Source of the DNA: Burkholderiaceae bacterium | GTDB lineage: Bacteria > Pseudomonadota > Gammaproteobacteria > Burkholderiales > Burkholderiaceae | Direction: 5' to 3' | DNA: 10,224 bases | Assembly (NCBI GenBank): GCA_947457745.1 | Contig: CANGWT010000052.1 | Location: 1-10,224 of the forward strand | Shown here: piece after piece, positions 1 through 6,376 of the stretch | Position numbering within the stretch: position 1 is the stretch's first letter | How the letters are laid out: each line of letters begins with the position of its first letter | Notes under the pieces: generated by a model | What the model was told of the DNA's origin: nothing | The model's input: the letters and a program-made list of their open reading frames with translations, nothing else | The model's database searches: none | Translations under genes and position numbers: made by a program

Positions 1-661
1 CCCATATCTACTGCCAGATGTTGCGCTTTTAGATGCTGAATTGACATTGGGTCTTCCTGCGCATGTCACTGCAGCAACTGGCATTGATGCGATGGTGCAT
101 GCTATTGAGGCATTTACAACGAAGCATTTAAAAAATCCTATAGCCGATTGCCTTGCAAAAGAAGCGCTGCAATTGCTATCGAAAAACCTGCATCGTGCAG
201 TTTTCACTGGGGGAGATATTGAGGCTCGGGAAAATATGCTACTCGGAGCGTGTTTAGGTGGAATGGCATTTACCAATGCGCCAGTTGCTGGAGTACATGC
301 TTTAGCCTATCCAATAGGGGCAAGATTTCATGTACCTCATGGACTCTCTAATTCTCTGGTGTTGGCCCCAGTGATGCGCTTTAATTTAAAGGTGGCGCAC
401 GCGATGTATGCAGAGCTTGGGCAGATTATCAAGCCCGGTTTGCAAGGTTCCACCATGCAGCAGGCTGAGCAATTGGTAGATTATCTGGGCTCTCTGGCTG
501 GAGAATTGGGACTGCCTACGCGCTTAAGAGATGTTGGGATTGCTGAACAGGACATAGATCAATTGGCGAAAGATGCTATGTTGCAAACCCGTCTTTTGAT
601 GAATAGTCCGCGGGAAATTCAACTGGCAGATGCTGCTGCTCTATATAGAGAAGCCCTATAG
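1..661 (+). CDS. Iron-containing alcohol dehydrogenase, C-terminal part (5' end outside window)
   Basis: This is the C-terminal domain of a group III iron-dependent alcohol dehydrogenase, a cytoplasmic NAD(P)-linked enzyme that interconverts alcohols and aldehydes. The frame is open from base 2 and ends at TAG 659-661, so an internal TTG at 41 is not the start. The four metal-ligand positions of the family are visible: Asp (86-88) and His (98-100) in GIDAMVHAIEAF, His (296-298) in GVHALAYP, and His (338-340) in HVPHGLSN. The last two are 14 residues apart, as in E. coli FucO. By comparison with FucO roughly 165 N-terminal residues, with the nucleotide-binding domain, are missing to the left. 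The related maleylacetate reductases are an alternative, but the intact ligand set favours a true Fe-dehydrogenase. It converges on the FAD dehydrogenase gene with 56 bases between stop codons. The substrate is unknown. Confidence 0.93.
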   Translation, partial: PYLLPDVALLDAELTLGLPAHVTAATGIDAMVHAIEAFTTKHLKNPIADCLAKEALQLLSKNLHRAVFTGGDIEARENMLLGACLGGMAFTNAPVAGVHALAYPIGARFHVPHGLSNSLVLAPVMRFNLKVAHAMYAELGQIIKPGLQGSTMQQAEQLVDYLGSLAGELGLPTRLRDVGIAEQDIDQLAKDAMLQTRLLMNSPREIQLADAAALYREAL

Positions 662-717
662 ATAAGCAAGTTTTCAATTAATGGATCGTAGAAAATCTCG
701 GATATATCTATTATTTA

Positions 718-2133
718 CTAGAGAACTTTTCCGGGATTCATGATGCCCTGTGGGTCTAGAGCCCTTTTTATACTCCGCATCAATTCCATTTCAATAAAAC
801 TTTTTCGCGTTATTAGCTCATCTAGTTTTAATTGCCCTATGCCGTGCTCTGCCGAAAATGAGCCAGAATATTTATAAACTTCATCATGAACCAATTGGTT
901 GATATCTTTTCGTCTTATTTCAAGATCTTTAGAAAATTCTGGTGAAAGTGGGGCAATGTTGTAGTGAAGATTACCATCGCCGATGTGCCCGAAAATAACT
1001 GTTTGTAAGTGCGGCCAAAATATTTTCAACTTTACTTCTGTTGAGGAAACAAATTCCGCTAATTCAGATATTGGCAAAGAAATATCATGTTTTATGATTG
1101 TTCCTAGGTTCAGCTGTGCCTCTGGTATACCTTCTCTGATTTTCCAGAGCTCTTTTGCCTGGTGTAACGATTTCGATAAAACAGCATCATTAATCAAGGA
1201 GGCATTAAATGCTTTCTCAAGCGCTGATTCTAGTTGCATATAAGAACTTTCCTCATCCTCCATGCTGGATAGCTCCATTAGCACTGCCCAAGGAGACTTT
1301 TCATCAGCTAGCCCAGCTAATTTTTCAATGCCGCTGGGAACAAGAGTAAGTGCTTTAGATGAAATGATCTCAAATGCGGTCAAATCTGAATTGCAATGCA
1401 GTTTGATTAATTCAATTAGTTGGATACTAGAGTTAATATCCGAGAGAGCAACTAGTGCCGTAGCTTTTGATCGAGGTAATGGAAATAGTTTTAATGTTGC
1501 AGCAGTAATAATTCCAAGCGTTCCTTCAGAGCCAATGTAGAGATCCTTCAAGGAGTATCCCGTGTTGTCTTTTCTGAGACCACGCAAGCCATTAAAAACT
1601 TCTCCAGATGGAGTGACAACTTCAAGGCCTAAAGTCAGCTCACGCATATTTCCATAGCGAAGAACTTGAACTCCCCCTGCATTGGTCGATAAATTTCCTC
1701 CAATAGTGCAACTACCCTCTGAAGCTAGACTTAAAGGAAAGAGCTTCCCAGATTGTTCTGCAGCCTCCTGAGCACTTGCTAGAACTACCCCAGCGTCAAG
1801 GGTGATCGTAGAATTCTCAAGGTTCACATCATAAATTTTATTGAGTCTAGATGTGCTAATGACAACAGACTGATAATCATTGCTAGGAGTTGCGCCTCCA
1901 CATAGTCCAGTATTTCCTCCTTGCGGCACAATTGAGAGTTGATGCAGATTACACAAAGATACTAAGGCGGATACCTCAGTCACATTTTTTGGTTTTAAGA
2001 CGGCAACAGCATCTCCTGAGAAGCGCTTACTCCAATCCGTTAAATAAGGTTGTTTATCAGCTTTGGAGTCGTATACATTGCTTGATCCAATGATTACTCC
2101 ACATTGCTCTAGAAAATTATTGTACTTAGTCAG
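718..2133 (-). CDS. GlcD-type FAD-linked 2-hydroxyacid dehydrogenase, probable CTG start
   Basis: This is a flavoprotein of the glycolate oxidase GlcD / D-lactate / D-2-hydroxyglutarate dehydrogenase family, oxidising a D-2-hydroxyacid to the 2-oxoacid and passing electrons to a carrier. Numbered from CTG 2133 (471 aa), the FAD-binding loop PQGGNTGLCGG is at about 69-79. SEGSCTIGGNLSTNAGG and YIGSEGTLGIIT follow. The C-terminal domain carries HIGDGNLH (H383, H390) and AEHGIG (E429, H430), the metal/substrate site of the family, and ends in DPQGIMNPGKVL. The first ordinary start is GTG 1983, but it would remove 50 residues including the conserved stretch around DWSKRFSGDA, and no ribosome site precedes it. 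The frame stays open to 2172 without ATG, GTG or TTG. CTG 2131-2133 lies one base after the upstream gene's stop, with AAAAGGA six bases before it. I infer translational coupling with the ThDP enzyme. The substrate is not determinable. Confidence 0.92.
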   Translation of the reverse strand: MTKYNNFLEQCGVIIGSSNVYDSKADKQPYLTDWSKRFSGDAVAVLKPKNVTEVSALVSLCNLHQLSIVPQGGNTGLCGGATPSNDYQSVVISTSRLNKIYDVNLENSTITLDAGVVLASAQEAAEQSGKLFPLSLASEGSCTIGGNLSTNAGGVQVLRYGNMRELTLGLEVVTPSGEVFNGLRGLRKDNTGYSLKDLYIGSEGTLGIITAATLKLFPLPRSKATALVALSDINSSIQLIELIKLHCNSDLTAFEIISSKALTLVPSGIEKLAGLADEKSPWAVLMELSSMEDEESSYMQLESALEKAFNASLINDAVLSKSLHQAKELWKIREGIPEAQLNLGTIIKHDISLPISELAEFVSSTEVKLKIFWPHLQTVIFGHIGDGNLHYNIAPLSPEFSKDLEIRRKDINQLVHDEVYKYSGSFSAEHGIGQLKLDELITRKSFIEMELMRSIKRALDPQGIMNPGKVL

Positions 2134-2147
2134 ATTAAGTCCTTTTG
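2131..2147 (-). promoter_or_regulatory. Ribosome binding site and non-canonical CTG start
   Basis: On the minus strand AAAAGGA (2146-2140) is followed by six bases and then CTG (2133-2131). The stop codon TAA (2137-2135) of the ThDP enzyme gene lies inside the spacer. The spacing is ideal for initiation at CTG, and the CTG-initiated protein matches the usual family N-terminus and length. CTG is a rare but documented bacterial start codon, so this is an inference from context. Confidence 0.6.
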
Positions 2148-3769
2148 ATATTAGGTGCAGGCAGACCCTCGATCAAAATATTGAGACAAGATGGTAATTT
2201 ACTTGCTATCGCCCGTTTTACTGCAGGCAATATCTGATCAGAATGAGTAACCAGCTCGCCATGACCGCCAAAGGCTTGACAAACTTTTTCGTAACTAGAT
2301 GGTAATAGTTCGCATCCAATAGTTCTATCTTTCCCGTAATCCTTGAGTTGAATCTGATATTCAGCATTCCAGCGCGCATCATTGCCAACTAAAAGTACAA
2401 AATCAAGTCCATAACGAACGGCGGTATCAATTTCAGCGCTATGAAAGCCAAAAGTCCCGTCTCCCATTACTGCAATAATAGGTACGTTTGGTTTTGCAAC
2501 TCTGGAGGCTAATGCAAAAGGAAGCCCAGCTCCAATGGAGCCGGCAATCCCATTGAGTATCCGATTGGGGGCCTTTAAGCAGGCCTGAGCCCACTGCCCA
2601 ATCTCACCTCCATCACTGACAAGTATGGAGTCGGGGTGGCTATCCAGCACTGCTTGAAGTGGGAGAAATATTTGCGCTGGATGAAGCCTGGCTTCTCTTG
2701 GTGCCAACTCTTTCCAAGAGGTGGGGCGATAGGTAATTGCTGCATTAACCTCGTCAAACCAATTATCTAGACTGAGATGTTTTGTTGATTTGGCTGCGAT
2801 GAGTTTATCAATCGCAGTAGGGCTATCGCAAATAAATGATGACTGTAAACGATTTCCTATTGCATTTTTCACTCTCTCAATTTCATTTTCTTCGGGATCG
2901 ATTTGTAGAAAATTACACCCTGGATTAATACTGGGGCTATTACCAAACTTCAATGTAAAGTCGAGCTTCTTACCAATTAAGAGAATGCAGTCAGCCTGCG
3001 ATAGCACTTCAGAAAAGGCCCCAAGACTAGGGTCTCCTATACCCCGAGGACTTTCCATTCCAATCACTGGGATATTTAAGGATTCTTCAAGGGCTAGTAA
3101 TCGCTTTCTTCCAGATTTGGAGAGCATCATAGGCCCAACAAGTATGAGCGGTTTTTTAGAAGCCATTAACTGCGATAGAACTACTAAAGTATCTAAATTG
3201 GTAGCTTTATGCTCTGCTAAAAAATCCCCACTTGAGGGTAGCAAAGCATTCAGTGGGGCGGGCGATTCTAGGATATCACTTGGTAGACTGAGGTGAGTAG
3301 GACCAGGCCTTCCTGACTTTGCTATTCGTATTGCTTTTGCCGTATCGGAAGCAATATCTTCAACTTTTTGACATGTCCAAGATGCTTTTGTTAAAGGGGC
3401 AGCAATATCTGCTTGAGCCATCTCTTGAAACGCACCCTTACCTAGCTGATTTAAAGGTGCATGGCCGGAGATAAGGACAACCGGTGATTCAGCCATTGAG
3501 GCGGTATAAAGAGCGGAGACTGCATTTGCATGTCCTGGGCCGCCTGTAACTAGGGCAATACCAACCTCGCCGGTCAGTCTCGCCCATGCATCTGCCATGT
3601 GAACTGCAGCCGCTTCATGCCGAGTATGTATTAGCTCAATTTTGGAATCATATATTGCGTTATACACTGGCATGATGTGATTCCCAGACAGCGTAAACAC
3701 TTTACTGACACCTGCAAGCTCTAGTGCCTTAATTAAATTATCGGCGCCGTTAGTAATATTTGTGGCCAT
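2135..3769 (-). CDS. Thiamine-diphosphate-dependent enzyme, acetolactate synthase-like
   Basis: This is a 544-residue cytoplasmic enzyme of the acetolactate synthase / benzoylformate decarboxylase superfamily, which decarboxylates 2-oxoacids or joins the resulting aldehyde unit to an acceptor. The N-terminal PYR domain holds the cofactor-activating glutamate E52 in HTRHEAAAVHMADAWAR, followed by ALVTGGPGHANAVSALY. A central domain follows, with LILVGPMM near its start. The C-terminal PP domain shows the ThDP/Mg motif from MGDGTFGFHSAE (D437) to VGNDARWN (N463, D464). The usual NN pair of the motif is ND here. The start at ATG 3769 is supported by AGGGA seven bases upstream. The gene lies directly before the FAD 2-hydroxyacid dehydrogenase with one base between its stop and the probable CTG start. 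The dehydrogenase could make the 2-oxoacid this enzyme uses. Biosynthetic acetolactate synthase is less likely, since no ilvN-type regulatory subunit gene is adjacent. The exact reaction is unknown. Confidence 0.93.
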   Translation of the reverse strand: MATNITNGADNLIKALELAGVSKVFTLSGNHIMPVYNAIYDSKIELIHTRHEAAAVHMADAWARLTGEVGIALVTGGPGHANAVSALYTASMAESPVVLISGHAPLNQLGKGAFQEMAQADIAAPLTKASWTCQKVEDIASDTAKAIRIAKSGRPGPTHLSLPSDILESPAPLNALLPSSGDFLAEHKATNLDTLVVLSQLMASKKPLILVGPMMLSKSGRKRLLALEESLNIPVIGMESPRGIGDPSLGAFSEVLSQADCILLIGKKLDFTLKFGNSPSINPGCNFLQIDPEENEIERVKNAIGNRLQSSFICDSPTAIDKLIAAKSTKHLSLDNWFDEVNAAITYRPTSWKELAPREARLHPAQIFLPLQAVLDSHPDSILVSDGGEIGQWAQACLKAPNRILNGIAGSIGAGLPFALASRVAKPNVPIIAVMGDGTFGFHSAEIDTAVRYGLDFVLLVGNDARWNAEYQIQLKDYGKDRTIGCELLPSSYEKVCQAFGGHGELVTHSDQILPAVKRAIASKLPSCLNILIEGLPAPNIKRT

Positions 3770-3799
3770 TAAAAAATCCCTAAAATTTCATGAAGTGTA

Positions 3800-3819
3800 A
3801 TTCTCTGTTGGTAGAGAAT
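3800..3819. promoter_or_regulatory. Candidate operator dyad upstream of the ThDP enzyme gene
   Basis: A perfect inverted repeat, ATTCTCT and AGAGAAT, has seven-base arms separated by six bases. It lies 31-50 bases upstream of the ThDP enzyme ATG and just downstream of a weak leftward -10 candidate. A regulator bound here would block transcription, so it is a plausible repressor site. The regulator is unknown. A hairpin in the leader RNA is also possible. Confidence 0.35.
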
Positions 3820-3848
3820 ACGGTATTTTTGAAGCTTCATTTCATCAA
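3820..3848 (-). promoter_or_regulatory. Weak candidate promoter for the ThDP enzyme operon
   Basis: On the minus strand TTGATG (3848-3843, four of six matches to TTGACA) and TACCGT (3825-3820, a poor -10) are separated by 17 bases. Transcription would start near 3813 and give a leader of about 45 bases carrying the dyad and the AGGGA ribosome site. The spacer contains the palindrome TGAAGCTTCA. The poor -10 keeps this tentative. Confidence 0.22.
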
Positions 3849-3934
3849 AGTTGATCTATTTTTATTGCCTTGTATAAAAATAATTTATAGCTAAATTTTA
3901 TGAAATGCTTATTGTCTAAGAGCCTAGGTCAAAA

Positions 3935-3958
3935 TGAGTGATAACCCTTAATCATTCA
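3935..3958. repeat. Imperfect inverted repeat in the divergent region
   Basis: TGAGTGAT (3935-3942) and ATCATTCA (3951-3958) form eight-base arms with one mismatch around an eight-base spacer. The position is central in the divergent region, 160 bases upstream of the dioxygenase start. It could be a regulator site for the rightward gene. There is no poly-T tract to suggest a terminator. Confidence 0.25.
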
Positions 3959-4107
3959 GCATCATCTATAGAGTTTGGTTATATGAGAGTTTTAAAAAGA
4001 AAATAAATTGATATGAGCAAGTGTCTTTAAGATTTATTTTCCATATCTTTTGGGATAGACTAGTTTTAATTCAAGCGCAATCAAGATTTAAATGAATGTA
4101 TATAAAT

Positions 4108-4122
4108 GAGGAAATGAATATG
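4108..4122 (+). promoter_or_regulatory. Ribosome binding site that fixes the dioxygenase start
   Basis: GAGGAA (4108-4113) stands six bases before ATG 4120. This selects the third of three closely spaced in-frame ATGs (4096, 4114, 4120), because the first lies upstream of the site and the second abuts it. Confidence 0.7.
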
Positions 4123-5193
4123 CATGCAGAACGCACCGAAAATAAAGTAGACGGTACTCCGCGCATGATTGAGGGGGCTGGCGCATGGCTGGGTGAGATT
4201 ATTCAAAATGATCCTAGCTGGATTGTGCATTGGGACTCTGAACAAATTGCTGAGCTTGAGGCTGCCGCTGATCATTTTCTTAGCTCAGGTATCGCTTTGG
4301 AAGATATCAGCCCTAAATCATTCCCCCTAAAAAAGCTCGTCCCCTTTGTTGCTGGGGCGCTAAATGAACTTCTTGCTGGACGTGGTTTTCTGATGTTACG
4401 GGGGCTTCCAGTGAGTAGCTGGTCAATAGAAAAGGCGGCTGCTGTTTATATGGGGCTTGGGCGTCATATGGGAAGCTTAAGAAGTAGTAATGGTAAAGGT
4501 CATCTTTTAGGACATGTCCGCGATCAAGGTGTCAAGGTTGAAGCCGGCGTACGTTTTTATCAAACCAATAGAAAGCTTGATTACCATACCGACTCGGCTG
4601 ATATTGTTGGCTTACTTTGCCTCCAAAAAGCGAAGGTGGGCGGCGAGTCTTTTATTGCAAGCTCAATGACGCTTTATAACAAGTTGGTTGAACGCAGACC
4701 CGATTTAATTTCAGCAATGTTTACCCCATATCCAACTGATCGCCGAGGGGAGGTTCCTGAAGGCAGGGATCCGTGGTTTGAGATTCCAATCTTTAATTGG
4801 CATGAAGGACATTTGTCTTGTGTTTACTTGCGACACTATATAGAGGAGGCACAAAGGCTCTATCCGCAAGCCCCGAGACTCACTCCGGAACAAATCGAAG
4901 TTATGGATGAAATTGATTCTATTTTGCAAGAGCCGGGATTCGCGCTGCAAATGGCTTTTGAGCAGGGTGATATTCAATTCTTACACAACCATCAAATTCT
5001 TCATTCGAGAAATGATTTTGAGAATTGGCCCGACCCCAAACTTCAACGCCATCTGCTGCGCCTTTGGATTGCGCCCCCATCAGCAAGACCGTTGCCAGCC
5101 TATTTTGATTCTCGCTGGGGTGGTGTCATGCCTGGGGATAGAGGTGGAATATTGGTTCCTGGAACCAAGCTTTCTGTTGAGTTGACTGTGTAG
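4120..5193 (+). CDS. TauD/TfdA-family Fe(II)/2-oxoglutarate-dependent dioxygenase
   Basis: This is a cytoplasmic non-haem iron dioxygenase that couples oxidation of an unknown substrate to conversion of 2-oxoglutarate into succinate and CO2. Numbered from ATG 4120 (357 aa), the iron-binding facial triad is H156 and D158 in DYHTDSAD plus a distal histidine, probably H295 in HNHQILHSR. R310 or R314 in RHLLRLW should hold 2-oxoglutarate. GRGFLMLRGLPV near residue 90 and VGGESFIAS after the HTD motif are typical of the family. In-frame ATGs exist at 4096, 4114 and 4120. GAGGAA at 4108-4113 with a six-base spacer points to 4120, and 4114 is too close to it. The next gene in the same direction is a Bug solute receptor 109 bases downstream, so the two may serve uptake and oxidation of one compound. 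TauD itself acts on taurine, but nothing here shows a sulfonate substrate. Confidence 0.92.
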   Translation: MHAERTENKVDGTPRMIEGAGAWLGEIIQNDPSWIVHWDSEQIAELEAAADHFLSSGIALEDISPKSFPLKKLVPFVAGALNELLAGRGFLMLRGLPVSSWSIEKAAAVYMGLGRHMGSLRSSNGKGHLLGHVRDQGVKVEAGVRFYQTNRKLDYHTDSADIVGLLCLQKAKVGGESFIASSMTLYNKLVERRPDLISAMFTPYPTDRRGEVPEGRDPWFEIPIFNWHEGHLSCVYLRHYIEEAQRLYPQAPRLTPEQIEVMDEIDSILQEPGFALQMAFEQGDIQFLHNHQILHSRNDFENWPDPKLQRHLLRLWIAPPSARPLPAYFDSRWGGVMPGDRGGILVPGTKLSVELTV

Positions 5194-5302
5194 CGAATGA
5201 ATGCGCTTACTGGTTAAAACCCTTACTTTATTTTTTATCAATAGTCTTTAGCATTCAGTTATACGTCCATAGGATGCTATATCTTAACAATCAGGGGGTA
5301 GC

Positions 5303-6286
5303 ATGCTGCGCTTAGTGAAAAAACGATTCGTTCCGGCATTATTGTTGATGGGGTTAGCGATTGAAATTGCAGTAGCCCAAAGTTACCCAAATAAACCCAT
5401 CACGCTTGTAGCACCTTATGGGGTTGGTGGTGATAGCGACTTTTCTGCTAGAAATATAGCTCCTATTGCTAGTAAGCTATTAGGTCAAAATGTGATTGTG
5501 CAAAACATTGCTGGCGCATCAGGTACGATTGGCTCGCAAAAGGTTCGTACATCCCCTCCTGATGGCTACACTTTACTAGTTTCTAGAGCGGGTTCTCAGG
5601 CGATTGTGCCGGCACTCGAGAGTAGTACTCCTTATAAATGGAATGACTTCACATTCATCTCCTTACTTGACTTCAATCCTTTAGTTTGCGTTGTGAAGCC
5701 TGACGCACCATATAAAAATATGAAGGAATTGATAGCAGTAATTAAGGCAAATCCAACGAAACTGAATTATTCCACTGCAGGTGCAGGCACAACACAACAT
5801 TTGGCCGTCGAAGTGCTCTTGCGTGATGTTGGTTTGCCATCTTCGGCTGCAACCATGATTCCCTATAAGAGTGCTGGGCTTGCCACTACCGCATTATTAA
5901 GCGGAGAGGTCGATTTCTTGTGTAATAACCTCACGACGATTACGGGGCAGTTAAAAGGAAATGCAATGCGGCCCCTCGTAACGTCTTCATCTTCGCGCTT
6001 AAAAGATTTTCCAAATATCCCCACTGCAAAAGAAGAGGGCATGGGTAGTCTTGAAAAGGTGATGGGATGGAGTGGTCTATATGGACCTCCTGGATTGGCT
6101 CCTGAAGTTGTTGAAAAGTGGCAGGCTATTCTCAAGGAAGTGGCAAAAAATCCTACATGGCTTAATGGTAATGATATGGTTGGAGCAATCTCAGCGATTC
6201 GCTCGCAGTCAGATACTGAAGCCTTTGCAAAAGAGCAATATGAGCTCTATAGCAAATTAGGTTCTGAGTTGAATCTTAAAAAATAG
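5303..6286 (+). CDS. Bug-family periplasmic solute-binding protein (tripartite tricarboxylate transporter receptor)
   Basis: This 327-residue secreted receptor belongs to the Bug/TctC family, which binds small carboxylates in the periplasm. The N-terminus is a Sec signal peptide: basic MLRLVKKR, a hydrophobic core, and a likely cleavage after AVA at residue 25, leaving QSYPNKPI. The family signature follows: YPNKPITLVAPYGVGGDSD, then VQNIAGASGTIG, then PPDGYTLLVS. The segment LNYSTAGAGTTQH is the usual ligand-loop region. Length is normal. ATG 5303 has GGGGG at 5294-5298 as ribosome site. No TctA or TctB membrane genes are adjacent, which is common in Burkholderiales, where many orphan receptors share few transporters. 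The gene lies 109 bases after the dioxygenase in the same direction and is followed by a strong terminator, so a shared transcript is plausible. The ligand cannot be inferred. Confidence 0.94.
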   Translation: MLRLVKKRFVPALLLMGLAIEIAVAQSYPNKPITLVAPYGVGGDSDFSARNIAPIASKLLGQNVIVQNIAGASGTIGSQKVRTSPPDGYTLLVSRAGSQAIVPALESSTPYKWNDFTFISLLDFNPLVCVVKPDAPYKNMKELIAVIKANPTKLNYSTAGAGTTQHLAVEVLLRDVGLPSSAATMIPYKSAGLATTALLSGEVDFLCNNLTTITGQLKGNAMRPLVTSSSSRLKDFPNIPTAKEEGMGSLEKVMGWSGLYGPPGLAPEVVEKWQAILKEVAKNPTWLNGNDMVGAISAIRSQSDTEAFAKEQYELYSKLGSELNLKK

Positions 6287-6309
6287 AGTTTTAATCTTAC
6301 TTAATAGAG

Positions 6310-6336
6310 AAGTCCGGTAATACCGGACTTTTCTTA
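6310..6336 (+). terminator. Rho-independent terminator after the Bug gene
   Basis: AAGTCCGG (6310-6317) pairs perfectly with CCGGACTT (6323-6330) around a TAATA loop; the repeat symmetry extends to ten bases per arm. The run TTTTCTT follows from 6329. It starts 23 bases after the Bug stop codon. The opposite strand has no U-rich tail, so it should act on rightward transcription only. Confidence 0.88.
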
Positions 6337-6355
6337 TTGCCAATACATTAAATGA

Positions 6356-6373
6356 CCGCCTTAAATTAGGCGG
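6356..6373 (-). terminator. Possible weak terminator after the LysR gene
   Basis: On the minus strand CCGCCT (6373-6368) and AGGCGG (6361-6356) form a six-base-pair GC-rich stem with an AATTTA loop, beginning three bases past the LysR stop codon. The sequence after it, TCATTT, is only partly U-rich, so termination strength is doubtful. Confidence 0.45.
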
Positions 6374-6376
6374 GTA

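Larger units (their letters stand above)
3770..4119. other. 350-base AT-rich divergent intergenic region
   Basis: This stretch separates the leftward ThDP enzyme gene from the rightward dioxygenase gene and should hold promoters for both. I see no credible coding sequence. It contains short palindromes (TTCATGAA 3787-3794, TGAAGCTTCA 3830-3839), a clear dyad (3800-3819) and an imperfect dyad (3935-3958). The 3781-3797 segment resembles 3892-3908 (TAAA, a T-rich run, then ATGAA). A weak leftward promoter candidate is listed separately. I found no convincing -35/-10 pair for the rightward gene. Confidence 0.7.

Noticed and set aside
662..717. Possible bidirectional terminator between the convergent Fe-dehydrogenase and FAD dehydrogenase genes
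   Set aside because: Only a short AT palindrome (GATATATC) is present, with no GC-rich stem or T run, so no terminator can be supported.
718..1983. A 421-residue version of the FAD dehydrogenase starting at GTG 1983
   Set aside because: It lacks the conserved N-terminus encoded in frame upstream and has no ribosome site.
2790..3296. 168-codon open frame on the plus strand opposite the ThDP enzyme gene
   Set aside because: It lies wholly antisense to a gene with clear family motifs, and its translation shows no recognisable domain.
4008..4036. TTGATA as a -35 for the dioxygenase promoter
   Set aside because: The hexamer at 17-base spacing (GATTTA) is a poor -10, and other spacings are no better.
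4096..4119. Earlier ATGs (4096, 4114) as the dioxygenase start
   Set aside because: The GAGGAA ribosome site lies after the first and directly against the second; only 4120 has proper spacing.
5210..5240. GGTTAAAACC followed by a T-rich stretch as a terminator after the dioxygenase
   Set aside because: The stem would be only four base pairs with a two-base loop, which is not a stable hairpin.
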